The notes beneath the pieces were generated by a model. The model saw only the letters and a program-made list of their open reading frames with translations, ran no database searches and was not told where the DNA came from. Below, one piece after another: positions 26,209 through 35,640 of a DNA stretch of 49,357 nt. The position numbers were made by a program, and so were the translations under genes. The stretch's first letter is position 1, and the number at the start of each line of letters is the position of its first letter. This stretch comes from Scytonematopsis contorta HA4267-MV1 (GTDB lineage Bacteria > Cyanobacteriota > Cyanobacteriia > Cyanobacteriales > Nostocaceae): the NCBI GenBank assembly GCA_019359035.1, contig JAHHIC010000101.1:1-49357 (forward strand), read 5' to 3'.

Positions 26209-26970
26209 TTATCCTTTTACAAGAACAAGCTTTTGAGAACTATAACGCTGATAGAATCTGATTCCAATATTTCTAGCAGCATTTAAACCTGAATGAACAC
26301 AATAGCCGTTTCTTGTTATTGCTAACTTCCCAGGATAATAACCTTCACTCGAAATATAGTTATCCCAGTACCCATTATTACTCTTTGCCAAGTTAGCTTT
26401 TAACTCGCTATCAGTTCTAAATAAATCTTGCCCGGTGAAAGCACAGTACTTTGAAGTATTTTTAGGACTAACTCTAGTAGAAAGAATATTGAATTTTGTT
26501 CTAGCAATATGCGAGGTAAACTGGTATATCTTACTTTTTAACCAGTAAGCACGTTTTTGATTTGAACGTTTAGAAAACTTTCCTTTTTGAGGACGTAAGC
26601 TTTGTAAGTATTCAAAGATTATTACTTTGCAGTGGTGCTTATCCGCAAATTTTGCTATTTCAGATGATATCCTATATCCTTCAGAATTCTCTCTTCTAGT
26701 TATTCTTTCCCAATGTTTACTACAGAAACCTTTATTTACTACACCAGTTTGGCTCATCTTTTTGGCTATTCTACCTAGACCCAACTTCCTACGTCTGACG
26801 TGAGATTTATGTCCTTTAATAAAAGTTCTCGCTACTTCGCGTATCTCTCCGTTTACGTCTGGCTCCAATATAGATAACGTACAAATTGAATCACCATCTA
26901 AATCAATATCAACAGCACAAAACAAGCCATCCGTCAGTAAATCCTGTGTCGAATAAAGCTTGAATATCAA
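26209..26970 (-). pseudogene. TnpB-like (IS200/IS605 accessory) fragment, N-terminus lost
   Basis: RuvC-like motifs are visible: AVDIDLDG (I), VIIFEYL (II) and HSGLNAARNIGIR (III). Family members have Asp in motif III (DxNAAxNI), and here it is Gly, so nuclease activity is doubtful. The zinc-finger Cys pairs are also incomplete (KYCAFTG). Only ~235 residues match the family, against ~400 normally. The first ~15 codons of this frame are out-of-frame DNA of a retropepsin-like gene, so the 5' half was lost at a recombination junction near 26925. A small hairpin CCCC-N9-GGGG follows the stop (26158-26174), as at IS605-type right ends. Confidence 0.7.
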
Positions 26971-27046
26971 AAGGCTCGCCGACAGTGGGGATAAGCTTCA
27001 GTTCAAAAAACAATTCGCCGTCTGCGCCAAATGTACCTACACCCAT
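26909..27046 (-). pseudogene. Retropepsin-like aspartyl protease fragment
   Basis: From ATG 27046 the frame reads MGVGTFGADGELFFELKL and later ALFDTGFTDGWL, the catalytic DTG loop of cyanobacterial retropepsin-like proteins. It then runs out of frame into the TnpB-like fragment and stops after 45 codons. The ATG overlaps the stop of the upstream gene, so the two were once an operon. The C-terminal part is gone. Confidence 0.75.
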
Positions 27047-27369
27047 AGTCTGCCACAAGTTCCGGTATCGTTGAGCCTGAAAATCATCAGTTTCGCTTCG
27101 TGAGTGCCAGTGTGAGCTTGGCTAATTTGCTCAGTGAGTCCGCGTAGAGTAGGCGCAAGGAGATAATCCTCGCTGTCGGGGTCAATGGCGATAAACCAGT
27201 TCGGATGGGTTTCTATAAGTGTGGTGCGAAAACGCTCGAACAGCGGACTACAGCGCTCTTCGAGTGCTTGTTGCACCTCCCGCTCGCGCCGGACGACTTC
27301 TTGGTCAGCTGGAGATGAAGGCAAAATCCGGGTGCGACGTGGCGTAGATAACTGAGTCATGCAAACCAA
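27037..27369 (-). CDS. Hypothetical protein upstream of broken protease gene
   Basis: No family is recognised for this 110-residue protein. It has a charged helical first half (VVRREREVQQALEERCSPLFERF) and a strand-rich second half (HPNWFIAIDPDSEDYLLAP, AKLMIFRLNDTG). Its stop overlaps the ATG of the retropepsin-like fragment, so it is the intact half of a two-gene unit. The GC content is higher than that of the surroundings. A regulatory or antitoxin-like role is only a guess. Confidence 0.65.
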   Translation of the reverse strand: MVCMTQLSTPRRTRILPSSPADQEVVRREREVQQALEERCSPLFERFRTTLIETHPNWFIAIDPDSEDYLLAPTLRGLTEQISQAHTGTHEAKLMIFRLNDTGTCGRLWV

Positions 27370-27568
27370 AATATAATGAGTACTTTTATTATGCGCTGTT
27401 TGTTAATAATTTATAGATTCAATACAACTATTAATCAATAAGCATACAAAGCTCCTTGTAAAAACCTTACTATTTTTTTATCTGGAGAATTTTCCGGATA
27501 CCAAGTGTAGTAATTATCTAACTAATATCTAACTAAAGCATTTGTACAAAAATCAGATTTTTAAACAC

Positions 27569-27585
27569 ACGCTACCATAATGGTA
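27569..27585. promoter_or_regulatory. Inverted repeat before the NACHT gene
   Basis: The sequence GCTACCATAATGGTAAGC holds the palindrome TACCAT-A-ATGGTA about 36 bases before the start codon. It may be an operator for the NACHT-WD40 gene, but no regulator is identified. Confidence 0.35.
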
Positions 27586-27620
27586 AGCAAAAAATTAAAA
27601 ACTTTTACATTACCTTCTAC

Positions 27621-30600
27621 GTGTTACCAATATCCTTTGACCAAATAATTCAAGCAATTACAGGCGTTGTCAGCCCTACAGCCTTCATTAAGGACAAGCT
27701 ACAGCGTTCCGAGATTGTCATAAAATTACTTAAGCAATTTAACTTAGACCCAGAGCATCCACCAAGTGATTTTAGTGGTGTCTATGTTTATGCTTTGGTT
27801 GAGTACGGTGTTGGGAAACCACAGGCATTTTTAGAAATTTTTCGTGCAGAAGAAGTAAAAAAAGCATTTCGCGGAGCCTTTGAACACAGCAATCCGAACC
27901 TTCTTCTGTCGGAAGTTGATACTTTTATTAACCAAAAGGAAATAAAAGACGAAATCTACAGATTGGGACTTGATGTTAGGCGAGAAGTAGCAGCATTCGC
28001 CACTATATTTATCGAAGTTGTCAAGCGTAGCCGCACCCTAGGTGATGTATTAATGAGTCATCAAGTAGGCTCTCTTCACAAAAAAATAACAAGTATTCAA
28101 GAACAGCTTGAGAGACTACCAACACTGGAAGCAATTAGAACAGAAATTGCACGATTAGAAGCCCAAAGTTACCCAGCATTACCATCCGCTCAAACAACAG
28201 AGCAAAGTAATTGCAGAGCTACAGCCCTAGCGCAAGAAATGCGAGGTTGGTTTGAAACCTTGGGCTATAGATTGGAGAAATATGAAATTTGGACGCAAGA
28301 TTGCTTCGAGTGGATAATTAACATTCCAGTAAGACGCAATCGATACGACCGTATTTTAGTTCGGGGAATAGCAGGGGAGGCAGGGGTTAACGATGTAATG
28401 GCATTAAGCCAATCGGTAGAACAGCAGCGCACGGATGAAGGTTGGCTAGTAACCCCTCGGCGTGTTTCCCGTGCAGCACGCAGCGAAGTTGAGAAGGAAG
28501 AAAACAGTCGCCTGGGCTGCTACACTTTCGATGAGTTGTTAGCGCAAGATGCTGATTTTAGCGGATATCTAGACTGGTTAGAAGCTGAGGTTAAACGCAG
28601 AAAAATTGACGAAAAGTATATACCACTTGCTTGTATTAAAGAAGAAATTGACCCTGTTACCAAACAAACAATAGCCGTTAGCTGCTATGAAGAAGAAGAC
28701 GGTTGGATTGATGGTTATATAGACCGTTGGCTTGATGACCCAGCCAAAGAACATATTTCCATACTTGGCGAATTTGGAACCGGTAAAACTTGGTTTGCTT
28801 TACACTATGCTTGGCTTGCGCTCCAACGTTACTGGGGTGCTCAAAAACGTGGCGTGGAATTACCTCGTTTGCCATTGGTAATTCCTCTGCGAGATTATGC
28901 CAAAGCAGTGAGTGTAGAATCGTTATTTTCAGAGTTTTTCTTTCGTCAATATAAAATTCCCTTACCACACTACGATGCTTTTGTTCAGCTGAACCGCATG
29001 GGTAAACTGCTGCTAATTTTTGATGGTTTTGATGAAATGGCAGCAAAGGTTGATAAGCAGCAGATGGTAAATAATTTTTGGGAATTAGCAAAGGTCGTAG
29101 TCCCTGGGGCAAAAGTTATCCTTACTTGTCGTACCGAACATTTTCCCGAAGCACAATCCGGACGGGCTTTACTTAATGCTGAACTCCTTGCCTCAACTAC
29201 TAGCTTGACAGGTGAAACACCACAGTTTGAAGTACTGGAACTGGAAAAATTTAACGACGAACAAATACGCTCTTGTTTCTCTTACGCAGCGAACGCCCAA
29301 ACTGCGGAGCAAATAATCAGCAATCCACAATTACTAGACTTAGCTCGTCGTCCAGTGATGACCGAGTTAATTTTGGAAGCATTGCCAGATATTGAGGCAG
29401 GTAAACCTGTGGATATGTCACGGGTATATTTGTATGCAGTGCAGCGCAAGTTGCTTCGAGACGTAAATAATGAGCGCACCTTTACTTCGTTGGCTGACAA
29501 GCTTTATTTTTTGTGTGAATTGTCTTGGGAGATGTTATCCACCCAGGTGATGAGTTTGAATTATCGACAATTCCCAGAACGCATTCGACGATTATTTGGT
29601 GCAATAGTGCAGCAAGAAAAAGACCTAGACCATTGGAAGCACGATATGATGGGTCAAACGATGCTAATCCGCAATGCTGATGGAGATTACACTCCAGCCC
29701 ATCGCTCGTTATTAGAATTTTTTGTTGCTTATAAATTTGCCGCTGAACTAGGTGTGTTAGCGGATGATTTTACACAATTGGCGCGGGAACAGTCGCGCAT
29801 AAGTAATGATGCACCGCAGGAGTATACTTGGTGGTCCTATTTCTCGCGAAACGTCGATATATTGGGAAATGTTTTACCCAGCGTGCCCCTAAGTCAATTT
29901 GTCAGCGAACCATTAGAGAAACTAAGAGAAACTTTTGGGCTTAAGCCTTTAACGAAAGCGGTCATAGATTTACTTTTATCAATGGTTGGTGTTGAGGCAA
30001 AAGAGTCAATCATCGGTGTCATTGAAGCAACAAGGTGGAAAAATGAGAATGAGGTTGGATATGTAGGGGGAAATGCTGCAACTTTATTGGTAAAAGTTGA
30101 TAAGGAAGCCTTGGAAGGTAGAAATATTAGCGGTGCGCTAATTAGGAAAGGAGATTTCACTGATGCTAGTTTACGCCATACTAATTTTGCACAGGCTAAT
30201 CTTTCTGGTTGCGAGTTTCCAAAAGCAATAGGAATAGTGTGGTCAGTTGTATTTAGCCCAGATGGTAAATGTCTTGCAACAACTCATGATTCTGGTATTA
30301 TTTGCCTATGGAAAGCTGAAAATTTACAAGAAATTTGGCATTTTAAAGGACACGACAATGGCGTATACTCTGCAGAATTTAGTCCAGATGGAAAAATACT
30401 TGCCAGCACCAGTTCCGATTTAATGATTAAGTTGTGGGATGTTCAAACTAGGCAATGTTTGAAGATATTGCAGGGACATACCAATTCCGTTATATGCGTT
30501 TTATTTGACCCATCAGGCAAGTTTCTGATTAGCGGTAGTTATGACTGTACTGTAAAATTATGGAGTGTCGATACAGGAAATTGCTTAAACACTTTAGAAG

Positions 30601-32081
30601 GACATACTGATTGGATTTACTCTATATCTCTTAGCCCAGATGGTAAAATATTAGCAAGCGGTAGCCGAGATAGGACTGTTAGATTATGGAATGTGGAAAG
30701 TGGTGAATGTCTAAAAATATTTGAGGGGCGTATTTGTTTATTGCATTCAAGCCCATTTAGCCCTGATAGTAGGATACTTTCTAGTGCTGGACAAGACCAT
30801 AAAATTAGATTATGGGATATTTCTACTGGTGAATGTCTAAGAGTTTTAGAAGGTCATACAGACTCAATATGGTCATTAGCTTTTGCCGCAGAAACAGAAA
30901 TACTTGCAAGTGCTAGTTCAGACTTTACAGTAAGATTATGGAATATACGCACCGGTAAATGCGTAAAAGTTTTACAAGACCATACAAGTGGATTACGAGA
31001 TATAGCATTTAACCCGGATAGTAAAATACTTGCTAGTGGAAGTTCCGACCAAACAATAAGGCTATGGGATATCAAAACAGGAGAATGTATAAAAGTCTTA
31101 AAAAAATATTCTAACCCAGTATGGTCAACCGTTTTCATTTCTGACAGCACTATTGCTAGTTCGTATGATGACGGTACAGTAAAATTGTGGGATGTTATTG
31201 CTGGTGAATGTGTAAAAAGTTTACAGATATTTCACGGTTTCGTTAATTCAATTGCGGTTAATCCACAAACCCAGATTCTTGCTATTGGCAATGGTAATAC
31301 AACCAAATTTTGGAATTATTTTACTGGTAAATACTTGAACATATTGCAGAAGGATACTGGAGGAGTGGACGCACTTGCATTCAATTCAAATGGTAAGATG
31401 CTTGCGACTGGAAAAAGAAGTGGTAAAGTAAAACTTTGGAGTATTACTAGTCGCGAATGTCTAAATACTTTAAATGACCATACTAATAGGATTTCATCGC
31501 TGGCTTTTAGTCCAGATGGTCAAAAACTTGCTAGCGCTAGCTCAGATAAAACATTAAGGATTTGGAATAGTCTTACAGGCGAATCAACCCTTGTTCTTCG
31601 CGGGCATAATAACACCCTATCATGTGTTGTTTTTAGTTCTAACAATCAAATTATCGCAAGTGCCAGCTATGACCATACCATAAAATTATGGGATAGCAAT
31701 ACAGGTCAATGTCTAAATACCTTGGAAGGACATAGCAATTGGGTCATGTCAATTGCTTTTAACAAAGATAGCCAGGTACTTGCTAGTTGTAGTCGCGACC
31801 AAACGATTAAACTGTGGGATGTACAAACTGGTAAATGCGTTGATACTTATTATGAGCATTTTTGTTGGGTGCAATCAGTAATTTTTAGTCCTGATGGTCA
31901 ATTACTCGTCAGTGGAGCTGAAGATGGAACAATTAAGCTTTGGAATTTCAGAACAGGAGAATGTATAAAAACATTGTTAGATAAACCATACAATTTTATG
32001 AATATTTCAGGAGTTACGGGATTAAGTCCTGCGGAAATTGCTGCTCTTAAGGCATTAGGTGCGGTAGAAGATAAAGCTTGA
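27621..32081 (+). CDS. NACHT NTPase with nuclease-like domain, pentapeptide linker and 14 WD40 repeats
   Basis: A helical N-terminus (1-175) is followed by a restriction-endonuclease-like segment (~200-310, [42 protein letters not shown]; a catalytic Lys is not obvious). The NACHT core follows, with Walker [10 protein letters not shown] (383-391) and Walker [12 protein letters not shown] (463-473). Next come winged-helix-like sequence, a short pentapeptide stretch ([22 protein letters not shown]) and 14 WD40 repeats (about 870-1460), enough for two seven-bladed propellers. The architecture is that of STAND/NLR-like proteins: propellers sense, NACHT oligomerises, the N-terminus executes. Bacterial relatives act in phage defence or signalling. 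The start is GTG; no strong ribosome site is visible. Confidence 0.88.
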   Translation: MLPISFDQIIQAITGVVSPTAFIKDKLQRSEIVIKLLKQFNLDPEHPPSDFSGVYVYALVEYGVGKPQAFLEIFRAEEVKKAFRGAFEHSNPNLLLSEVDTFINQKEIKDEIYRLGLDVRREVAAFATIFIEVVKRSRTLGDVLMSHQVGSLHKKITSIQEQLERLPTLEAIRTEIARLEAQSYPALPSAQTTEQSNCRATALAQEMRGWFETLGYRLEKYEIWTQDCFEWIINIPVRRNRYDRILVRGIAGEAGVNDVMALSQSVEQQRTDEGWLVTPRRVSRAARSEVEKEENSRLGCYTFDELLAQDADFSGYLDWLEAEVKRRKIDEKYIPLACIKEEIDPVTKQTIAVSCYEEEDGWIDGYIDRWLDDPAKEHISILGEFGTGKTWFALHYAWLALQRYWGAQKRGVELPRLPLVIPLRDYAKAVSVESLFSEFFFRQYKIPLPHYDAFVQLNRMGKLLLIFDGFDEMAAKVDKQQMVNNFWELAKVVVPGAKVILTCRTEHFPEAQSGRALLNAELLASTTSLTGETPQFEVLELEKFNDEQIRSCFSYAANAQTAEQIISNPQLLDLARRPVMTELILEALPDIEAGKPVDMSRVYLYAVQRKLLRDVNNERTFTSLADKLYFLCELSWEMLSTQVMSLNYRQFPERIRRLFGAIVQQEKDLDHWKHDMMGQTMLIRNADGDYTPAHRSLLEFFVAYKFAAELGVLADDFTQLAREQSRISNDAPQEYTWWSYFSRNVDILGNVLPSVPLSQFVSEPLEKLRETFGLKPLTKAVIDLLLSMVGVEAKESIIGVIEATRWKNENEVGYVGGNAATLLVKVDKEALEGRNISGALIRKGDFTDASLRHTNFAQANLSGCEFPKAIGIVWSVVFSPDGKCLATTHDSGIICLWKAENLQEIWHFKGHDNGVYSAEFSPDGKILASTSSDLMIKLWDVQTRQCLKILQGHTNSVICVLFDPSGKFLISGSYDCTVKLWSVDTGNCLNTLEGHTDWIYSISLSPDGKILASGSRDRTVRLWNVESGECLKIFEGRICLLHSSPFSPDSRILSSAGQDHKIRLWDISTGECLRVLEGHTDSIWSLAFAAETEILASASSDFTVRLWNIRTGKCVKVLQDHTSGLRDIAFNPDSKILASGSSDQTIRLWDIKTGECIKVLKKYSNPVWSTVFISDSTIASSYDDGTVKLWDVIAGECVKSLQIFHGFVNSIAVNPQTQILAIGNGNTTKFWNYFTGKYLNILQKDTGGVDALAFNSNGKMLATGKRSGKVKLWSITSRECLNTLNDHTNRISSLAFSPDGQKLASASSDKTLRIWNSLTGESTLVLRGHNNTLSCVVFSSNNQIIASASYDHTIKLWDSNTGQCLNTLEGHSNWVMSIAFNKDSQVLASCSRDQTIKLWDVQTGKCVDTYYEHFCWVQSVIFSPDGQLLVSGAEDGTIKLWNFRTGECIKTLLDKPYNFMNISGVTGLSPAEIAALKALGAVEDKA

Positions 32082-32383
32082 AGACGCCGCCAATCGCATC
32101 ATAAAAATCAGCAGCTTTTCTCCTTACCCATCGCTTAGTAGCAACAACTTTTACATGAGCTTGCTCAAATGCTTGTTTCAGGTCAAGTATCCTTTCTACC
32201 TCAAGATATTTTGTCGATATACCCAAAGCTTTATTATCCAACGCTTATTTATTGGAGTTTAGACTAACGTATGACAAAATAACCCAGCAGCAGTGAGTTT
32301 ACATGTTACACAGCTCAAACGAGAAAAACCATAAGTTCAAGCGGACTTGGAGGGAAATGCGATCGCCTGTCAAATTGTCGAAG
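32082..32383. other. Gene debris after the NACHT-WD40 gene
   Basis: A minus-strand ORF of 64 codons (32047-32241) overlaps the NACHT stop and may be a leftover of a lost gene. At 32339-32385 two neighbouring frames read SGLGG and NAIACQIVEG, which together resemble the G2 box of histidine kinases (GLGLAIxxQIVE). Nothing intact is present. Confidence 0.4.
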
Positions 32384-32526
32384 GGGCATACTAAAAGTGT
32401 AGAATCAGTAATTTTCCTTCCCTTAGGAAGGAAATAGAATATTTTGCTGAAAAAAGCAATTAAATAGAGATTAGTTCTTGTATCGTAAGGCTTTCAATAT
32501 TACGCATAACGTTTTGCGTAACCACT
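32384..32526. repeat. 143-bp repeat copy A with parB-like palindrome
   Basis: It is highly similar to 35354-35496 and of the same length. Its right end (about 32475-32526) also resembles an internal part of the parB gene (43434-43487), including a near-perfect form (one mismatch) of a 22-bp palindrome at 32500-32521. The left part (GGGCATACTAAAAGTGTAGA onward) is not in parB. Confidence 0.8.
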
Positions 32527-32719
32527 CAATACTCGTGATATTTGGTCAGTAGATATCGTGAGAAAATCGGTAAGGAAAAAGTGGAGATTGGGAGCATAAT
32601 GGACATATCTCACGATGAAGTTGACTGTTAGGTAGTTACGTTGGGGTTATATGACAACCCGTGACATATTAAACGAATCACAGCCTCACTTTTTGATAAA
32701 TTTTGTACCATAACAGAAG

Positions 32720-33073
32720 TCATGACACTGGGACTCCTTTTCTAAGTCGTAGCGACCAGTTCTTAGTAAAAGAAACAACCTCAGTTCTTGCTTTTGGGTT
32801 TGTCCAAATTTCTGACCAGTCAAATAGCCATCGGGTAAGGACACGTCCCAAATCGACTAGTTCAAAAGAAGAGTCGATATCAATATCAACGAGTTGCGAT
32901 ACAGTCCATTCAATATAGTATCTACTTTCGTGTATCAGGCTAACAACTTTATCTGAATCTGCACCAATTAAAGTCAGCGATTGAATTTGCTCGAGGTGTG
33001 TCGCTAAGTGGTTTAATTGTGTGGGAATATCCTCAAGTTGAAAGTGTTCTTGCTCTTTGGTGACTGTGTTCAT
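32720..33073 (-). CDS. Hypothetical protein paired with DUF5674 gene
   Basis: Not recognised. The 117-residue protein is helical, with conserved-looking segments HESRYYIEWTVSQLVDIDIDSSFELVDLGRVL and WSEIWTNPKARTEV. It begins two bases after the DUF5674 gene, so they are expressed together. Two-gene units of this size on plasmids are often toxin-antitoxin pairs, but nothing in the sequence shows toxicity. Confidence 0.65.
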   Translation of the reverse strand: MNTVTKEQEHFQLEDIPTQLNHLATHLEQIQSLTLIGADSDKVVSLIHESRYYIEWTVSQLVDIDIDSSFELVDLGRVLTRWLFDWSEIWTNPKARTEVVSFTKNWSLRLRKGVPVS

Positions 33074-33075
33074 AT

Positions 33076-33402
33076 TTATCCCAAAAACTCCATGATAATT
33101 TGGGTAACCCGTTCTTTTATATTAGCGTCAAGTATTTCCATTGACCTATTTTGACGTGGACGGAGGTTGACCATCGAATCAAAAGTCATTCTACCAGTTG
33201 AGGGCATATACGCTGCAGCCCAAATATCCCACTGTCTGCTTCCTTGTCTGAGTAAAACTTGCTCGCAGTCGTAATGCATTTCCCCACCATCTGCAAGTAT
33301 GCGACGCTCAATGTCAACGGCTACTTTTATATAAAATTTCAGTTCCAAAAGCATTTGCTCTAATTGTTCTGGTGTAGCGGGTGAGTCGAGAATTACAATC
33401 AA
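33076..33402 (-). CDS. DUF5674 family protein
   Basis: The segment VAVDIERRILADGGEMHYDCEQVLLRQGSRQWDIWAAAYMPSTG followed by NLRPRQNRSMEI is the DUF5674 pattern. The function of the family is unknown. The start is a TTG, supported by a strong AAGGAG ribosome site at 33410-33415, eight bases upstream. The paired gene follows after two bases. Confidence 0.75.
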   Translation of the reverse strand: MIVILDSPATPEQLEQMLLELKFYIKVAVDIERRILADGGEMHYDCEQVLLRQGSRQWDIWAAAYMPSTGRMTFDSMVNLRPRQNRSMEILDANIKERVTQIIMEFLG

Positions 33403-33559
33403 CGATTATCTCCTTATCCTCTTGGGAGCGGTATTCAAGGAACGTTTATTACTATACAACTAAATGCAATCATCTCTATTCCCCTTGTTAAGATAAATGC
33501 AGCTTTGTTGCTTTCTCAGATTTAGCTGTGTCAAAAATAGCTTAGAGTGAACGTAAATT

Positions 33560-33682
33560 ATGGATGGGAAAGAATTGAGAAGAAGATATGCTGCTGAGGA
33601 AAGAGATTTTAGCGGTCTCAATCTCAGAGGCGCTAATATCAGTGACTACCTTTCTTACGTCGAACTCAGGTTAGATAAGTAG
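33560..33682 (+). pseudogene. Pentapeptide-repeat protein remnant
   Basis: A 40-codon frame from ATG reads MDGKELRRRYAAEERDFSGL, then NLRGANISDYLSYVEL, the usual N-terminus of cyanobacterial pentapeptide-repeat proteins. It stops after fewer than three repeats. The remainder of 33403-33877 shows no gene. Confidence 0.55.
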
Positions 33683-33877
33683 TGATGCAAAATTAAATAT
33701 ACATTTTAAGTTACAAAAAATAACGGCTGTAATAGCCTAATAGCAGGAAACTGACCTTAATCGTATTTAATTTCAGAATATATAAATATTTTTGCACACC
33801 CATTTATAAGGTGTTCAACAAGAAAGCGACTACCAGAAGCAAAATTTTTATAGTTACCCAGTGAGGCAAAAAGATAA

Positions 33878-34471
33878 ATGTTTCCTGAAGAATTGAAACA
33901 ACTCGTCAAGCAGCACGGAAAAGCAGCAACAGAATTTGAGAAGAAAGTTATTCAGATCGGACATACTTACTTGATTCAGAATTTCCAGTTTTCACCAATA
34001 ATGCAGCAATCCCTTGAGATGCTTCTAGCTCCTAGAAAAAATCTTGATTATGGCATTCCTGATATTCGAGTCTTTGCAAAGCCCAAAGGGTATCAGTTCT
34101 TCAGTTCTGAAGAAGAAGAAACAGAGATTGAAATTAGCGATTGGTTGGATTTTCTGTGTGCGACTTACCCAGATAACTATAATTTCTCCACACTACCGGA
34201 CTGGTGGACTGAGGATGATATGCTAAATGAGGCTGAAGTGATGCAACCAATAGATTTTGCCGTTTGGATGTTAGATCATTTTCGACCAAAAGATGCCGAA
34301 GAAGAGGACTTATTAAATACGTGGCTAGGTTCTTTAAAATTAGAATTGGGAGAAGAGATTATTGCTTACAAGTTTGATGATGATAATGATTCTAATTGTG
34401 CGTTTGCCCCGTATATCTTTGAAGGAGAGCGTTGTATCATTCTGGTAATTAGGTATTGGAGTGAGCTTTGA
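33878..34471 (+). CDS. Acidic hypothetical protein
   Basis: No domain is recognised in this 197-residue protein. It is strongly acidic, with aromatic-rich segments (DWLDFLCATYPDNYNFSTLPDWWTEDDM) and an acidic DDDNDSN turn before the terminal strands APYIFEGERCIILVIRYWSE. The strand-rich end suggests an immunity-type or small alpha/beta fold, but this is a guess. ATG is preceded by GAGG at suitable distance. It is a lone gene in a decayed neighbourhood. Confidence 0.6.
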   Translation: MFPEELKQLVKQHGKAATEFEKKVIQIGHTYLIQNFQFSPIMQQSLEMLLAPRKNLDYGIPDIRVFAKPKGYQFFSSEEEETEIEISDWLDFLCATYPDNYNFSTLPDWWTEDDMLNEAEVMQPIDFAVWMLDHFRPKDAEEEDLLNTWLGSLKLELGEEIIAYKFDDDNDSNCAFAPYIFEGERCIILVIRYWSEL

Positions 34472-34947
34472 ACCATGCCATGCTTCCGGATGTCTAACAA
34501 TTCCATTGCAGTGGCTTTCCTCCGTTTTTGGCTCAGACATAAAATACACAATGGTTTGGTATACAGATAGATAAGATACTTCACAGTGGCAATAGTAATA
34601 GCCCAACTTTTGTTACATCAAACCCAAATTACCCATCGCTTTCCATAGATTGCGTCGTCGTTGATGGTTTACTTTCCATTCTGACAACAACATCTGATAA
34701 TTCTCAGGTGATAATTCCTTCAAGGCAGACATCCACGCTGCATTTGTACTGTAATCTGAATTTTGGGACATTTCCGGTTTCGGGACAATCGCTTCCATGT
34801 AAAATATGTGCCAATGGGAATGAGTATTTTCTAAGTGAAACTTCCACTGCGAATTTTCTTGCTCGTCATTCCCATGAAAATCAACTTTTTTTGCACATCT
34901 GGTAAATCAGAACAGAAATCGACAACAGTATCACCATCTAAGCTGAT

Positions 34948-35322
34948 ATGGACAAATTTTTACGCATAGCTATTCCCAGTAATCTTAGCTTAGATGAAGT
35001 TGCTGTTACAGTTGTGGATGCCTTTAACTTTGATGCCGAACACATGTATCGATTTATTTATAAAGACCGCTTAGGGCGTAGTTTTGAATTTCATCATCCT
35101 TTTGTGGATATTCCTCCTAATACAAGTGATTTTTGTTTGGGAGACTTTTGCTTAGAGGCGGGAAATCATATAGAATTTATTTTCGATTTGTCCCAAGAAT
35201 GGGAATTTGATTTACATCTAGAGAAAATAGAATCTGTTCGTCAAGAACACAAAAAGCCTCAAGTTCTTAACTATCATGGTAAACCACCATCACAGTATGG
35301 GTATAAAGATGAGTGTGTTTGA
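34948..35322 (+). CDS. pRiA4b ORF-3-like protein
   Basis: The pattern FNFDAEHMYRFIYKDRLGRSFEFHHP..SDFCLGDFCLEAGNHIEFIFDLSQEWEFDLHLEKIE, with a PSQYGY end, matches the plasmid pRiA4b ORF-3-like family. Members are common on plasmids and near transposons, and their biochemical role is not established. At 124 residues it is at the short end for the family. No operon partner is visible. Confidence 0.75.
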   Translation: MDKFLRIAIPSNLSLDEVAVTVVDAFNFDAEHMYRFIYKDRLGRSFEFHHPFVDIPPNTSDFCLGDFCLEAGNHIEFIFDLSQEWEFDLHLEKIESVRQEHKKPQVLNYHGKPPSQYGYKDECV

Positions 35323-35353
35323 TTAAATTGGCTCATGTCTGAATACCTTTTAT

Positions 35354-35545
35354 GGGCATACTAAAAGTGTAGAACCAATAATTATCCTTCCCTTAGGAAG
35401 AAAATAGAATATTTTGCTGAAAAAAGCAATTAAATAGAGATTAGTTCTTGTATCATAACGTTTTCAATATTACGCAAAACGTTTTGCGTAACCACTTATT
35501 TTCTTCGTTTTCCATACGGCGAAAGATGTCAACTACTTCACTTGG
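35354..35545. repeat. 143-bp repeat copy B extended by parB-like sequence
   Basis: Bases 35354-35496 match 32384-32526. From about 35440 to 35545 the sequence also follows parB 43434-43540 (TTTTCTTCGTTTTCCAT is shared), carrying a perfect 22-bp palindrome at 35470-35491. It has no open frame, so it is a decayed parB-family fragment or a kept DNA site. Confidence 0.8.
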
Positions 35546-35554
35546 CTACAGTAA

Positions 35555-35612
35555 TTCTAGCGATTACTCCTTTATTGAGAAAAACAGTTTTTGCTAATGT
35601 GGGTACATTGAC
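35555..35612. repeat. Partial copy of the conserved non-coding element
   Basis: TAGCGATTA, GAGAAAAACAG and AATGTGGGTACATTG correspond in order to the left end of the copy at 38655. The match then stops. Confidence 0.6.
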
Positions 35613-35640
35613 ATGAGAACGCCGCATCGTTCAACCCTCG

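Noticed and set aside
26209-26970. Possible Cas12k or type V effector because of the inactive RuvC motif III
   Set aside because: Too short, no CRISPR array, no Tn7-like genes nearby, and the N-terminus is clearly cut by fusion with a protease fragment.
32047-32241. Minus-strand ORF of 64 codons overlapping the end of the NACHT gene
   Set aside because: The composition looks partly coding (RWVRRKAADFYDA), but it has no homology I recognise and a TTG start; at most a remnant.
34366-34798. Short minus-strand ORFs around 34.4-34.8 kb
   Set aside because: They overlap each other or the 33878-34471 gene, lack motifs and ribosome sites, and lie in a decayed zone.
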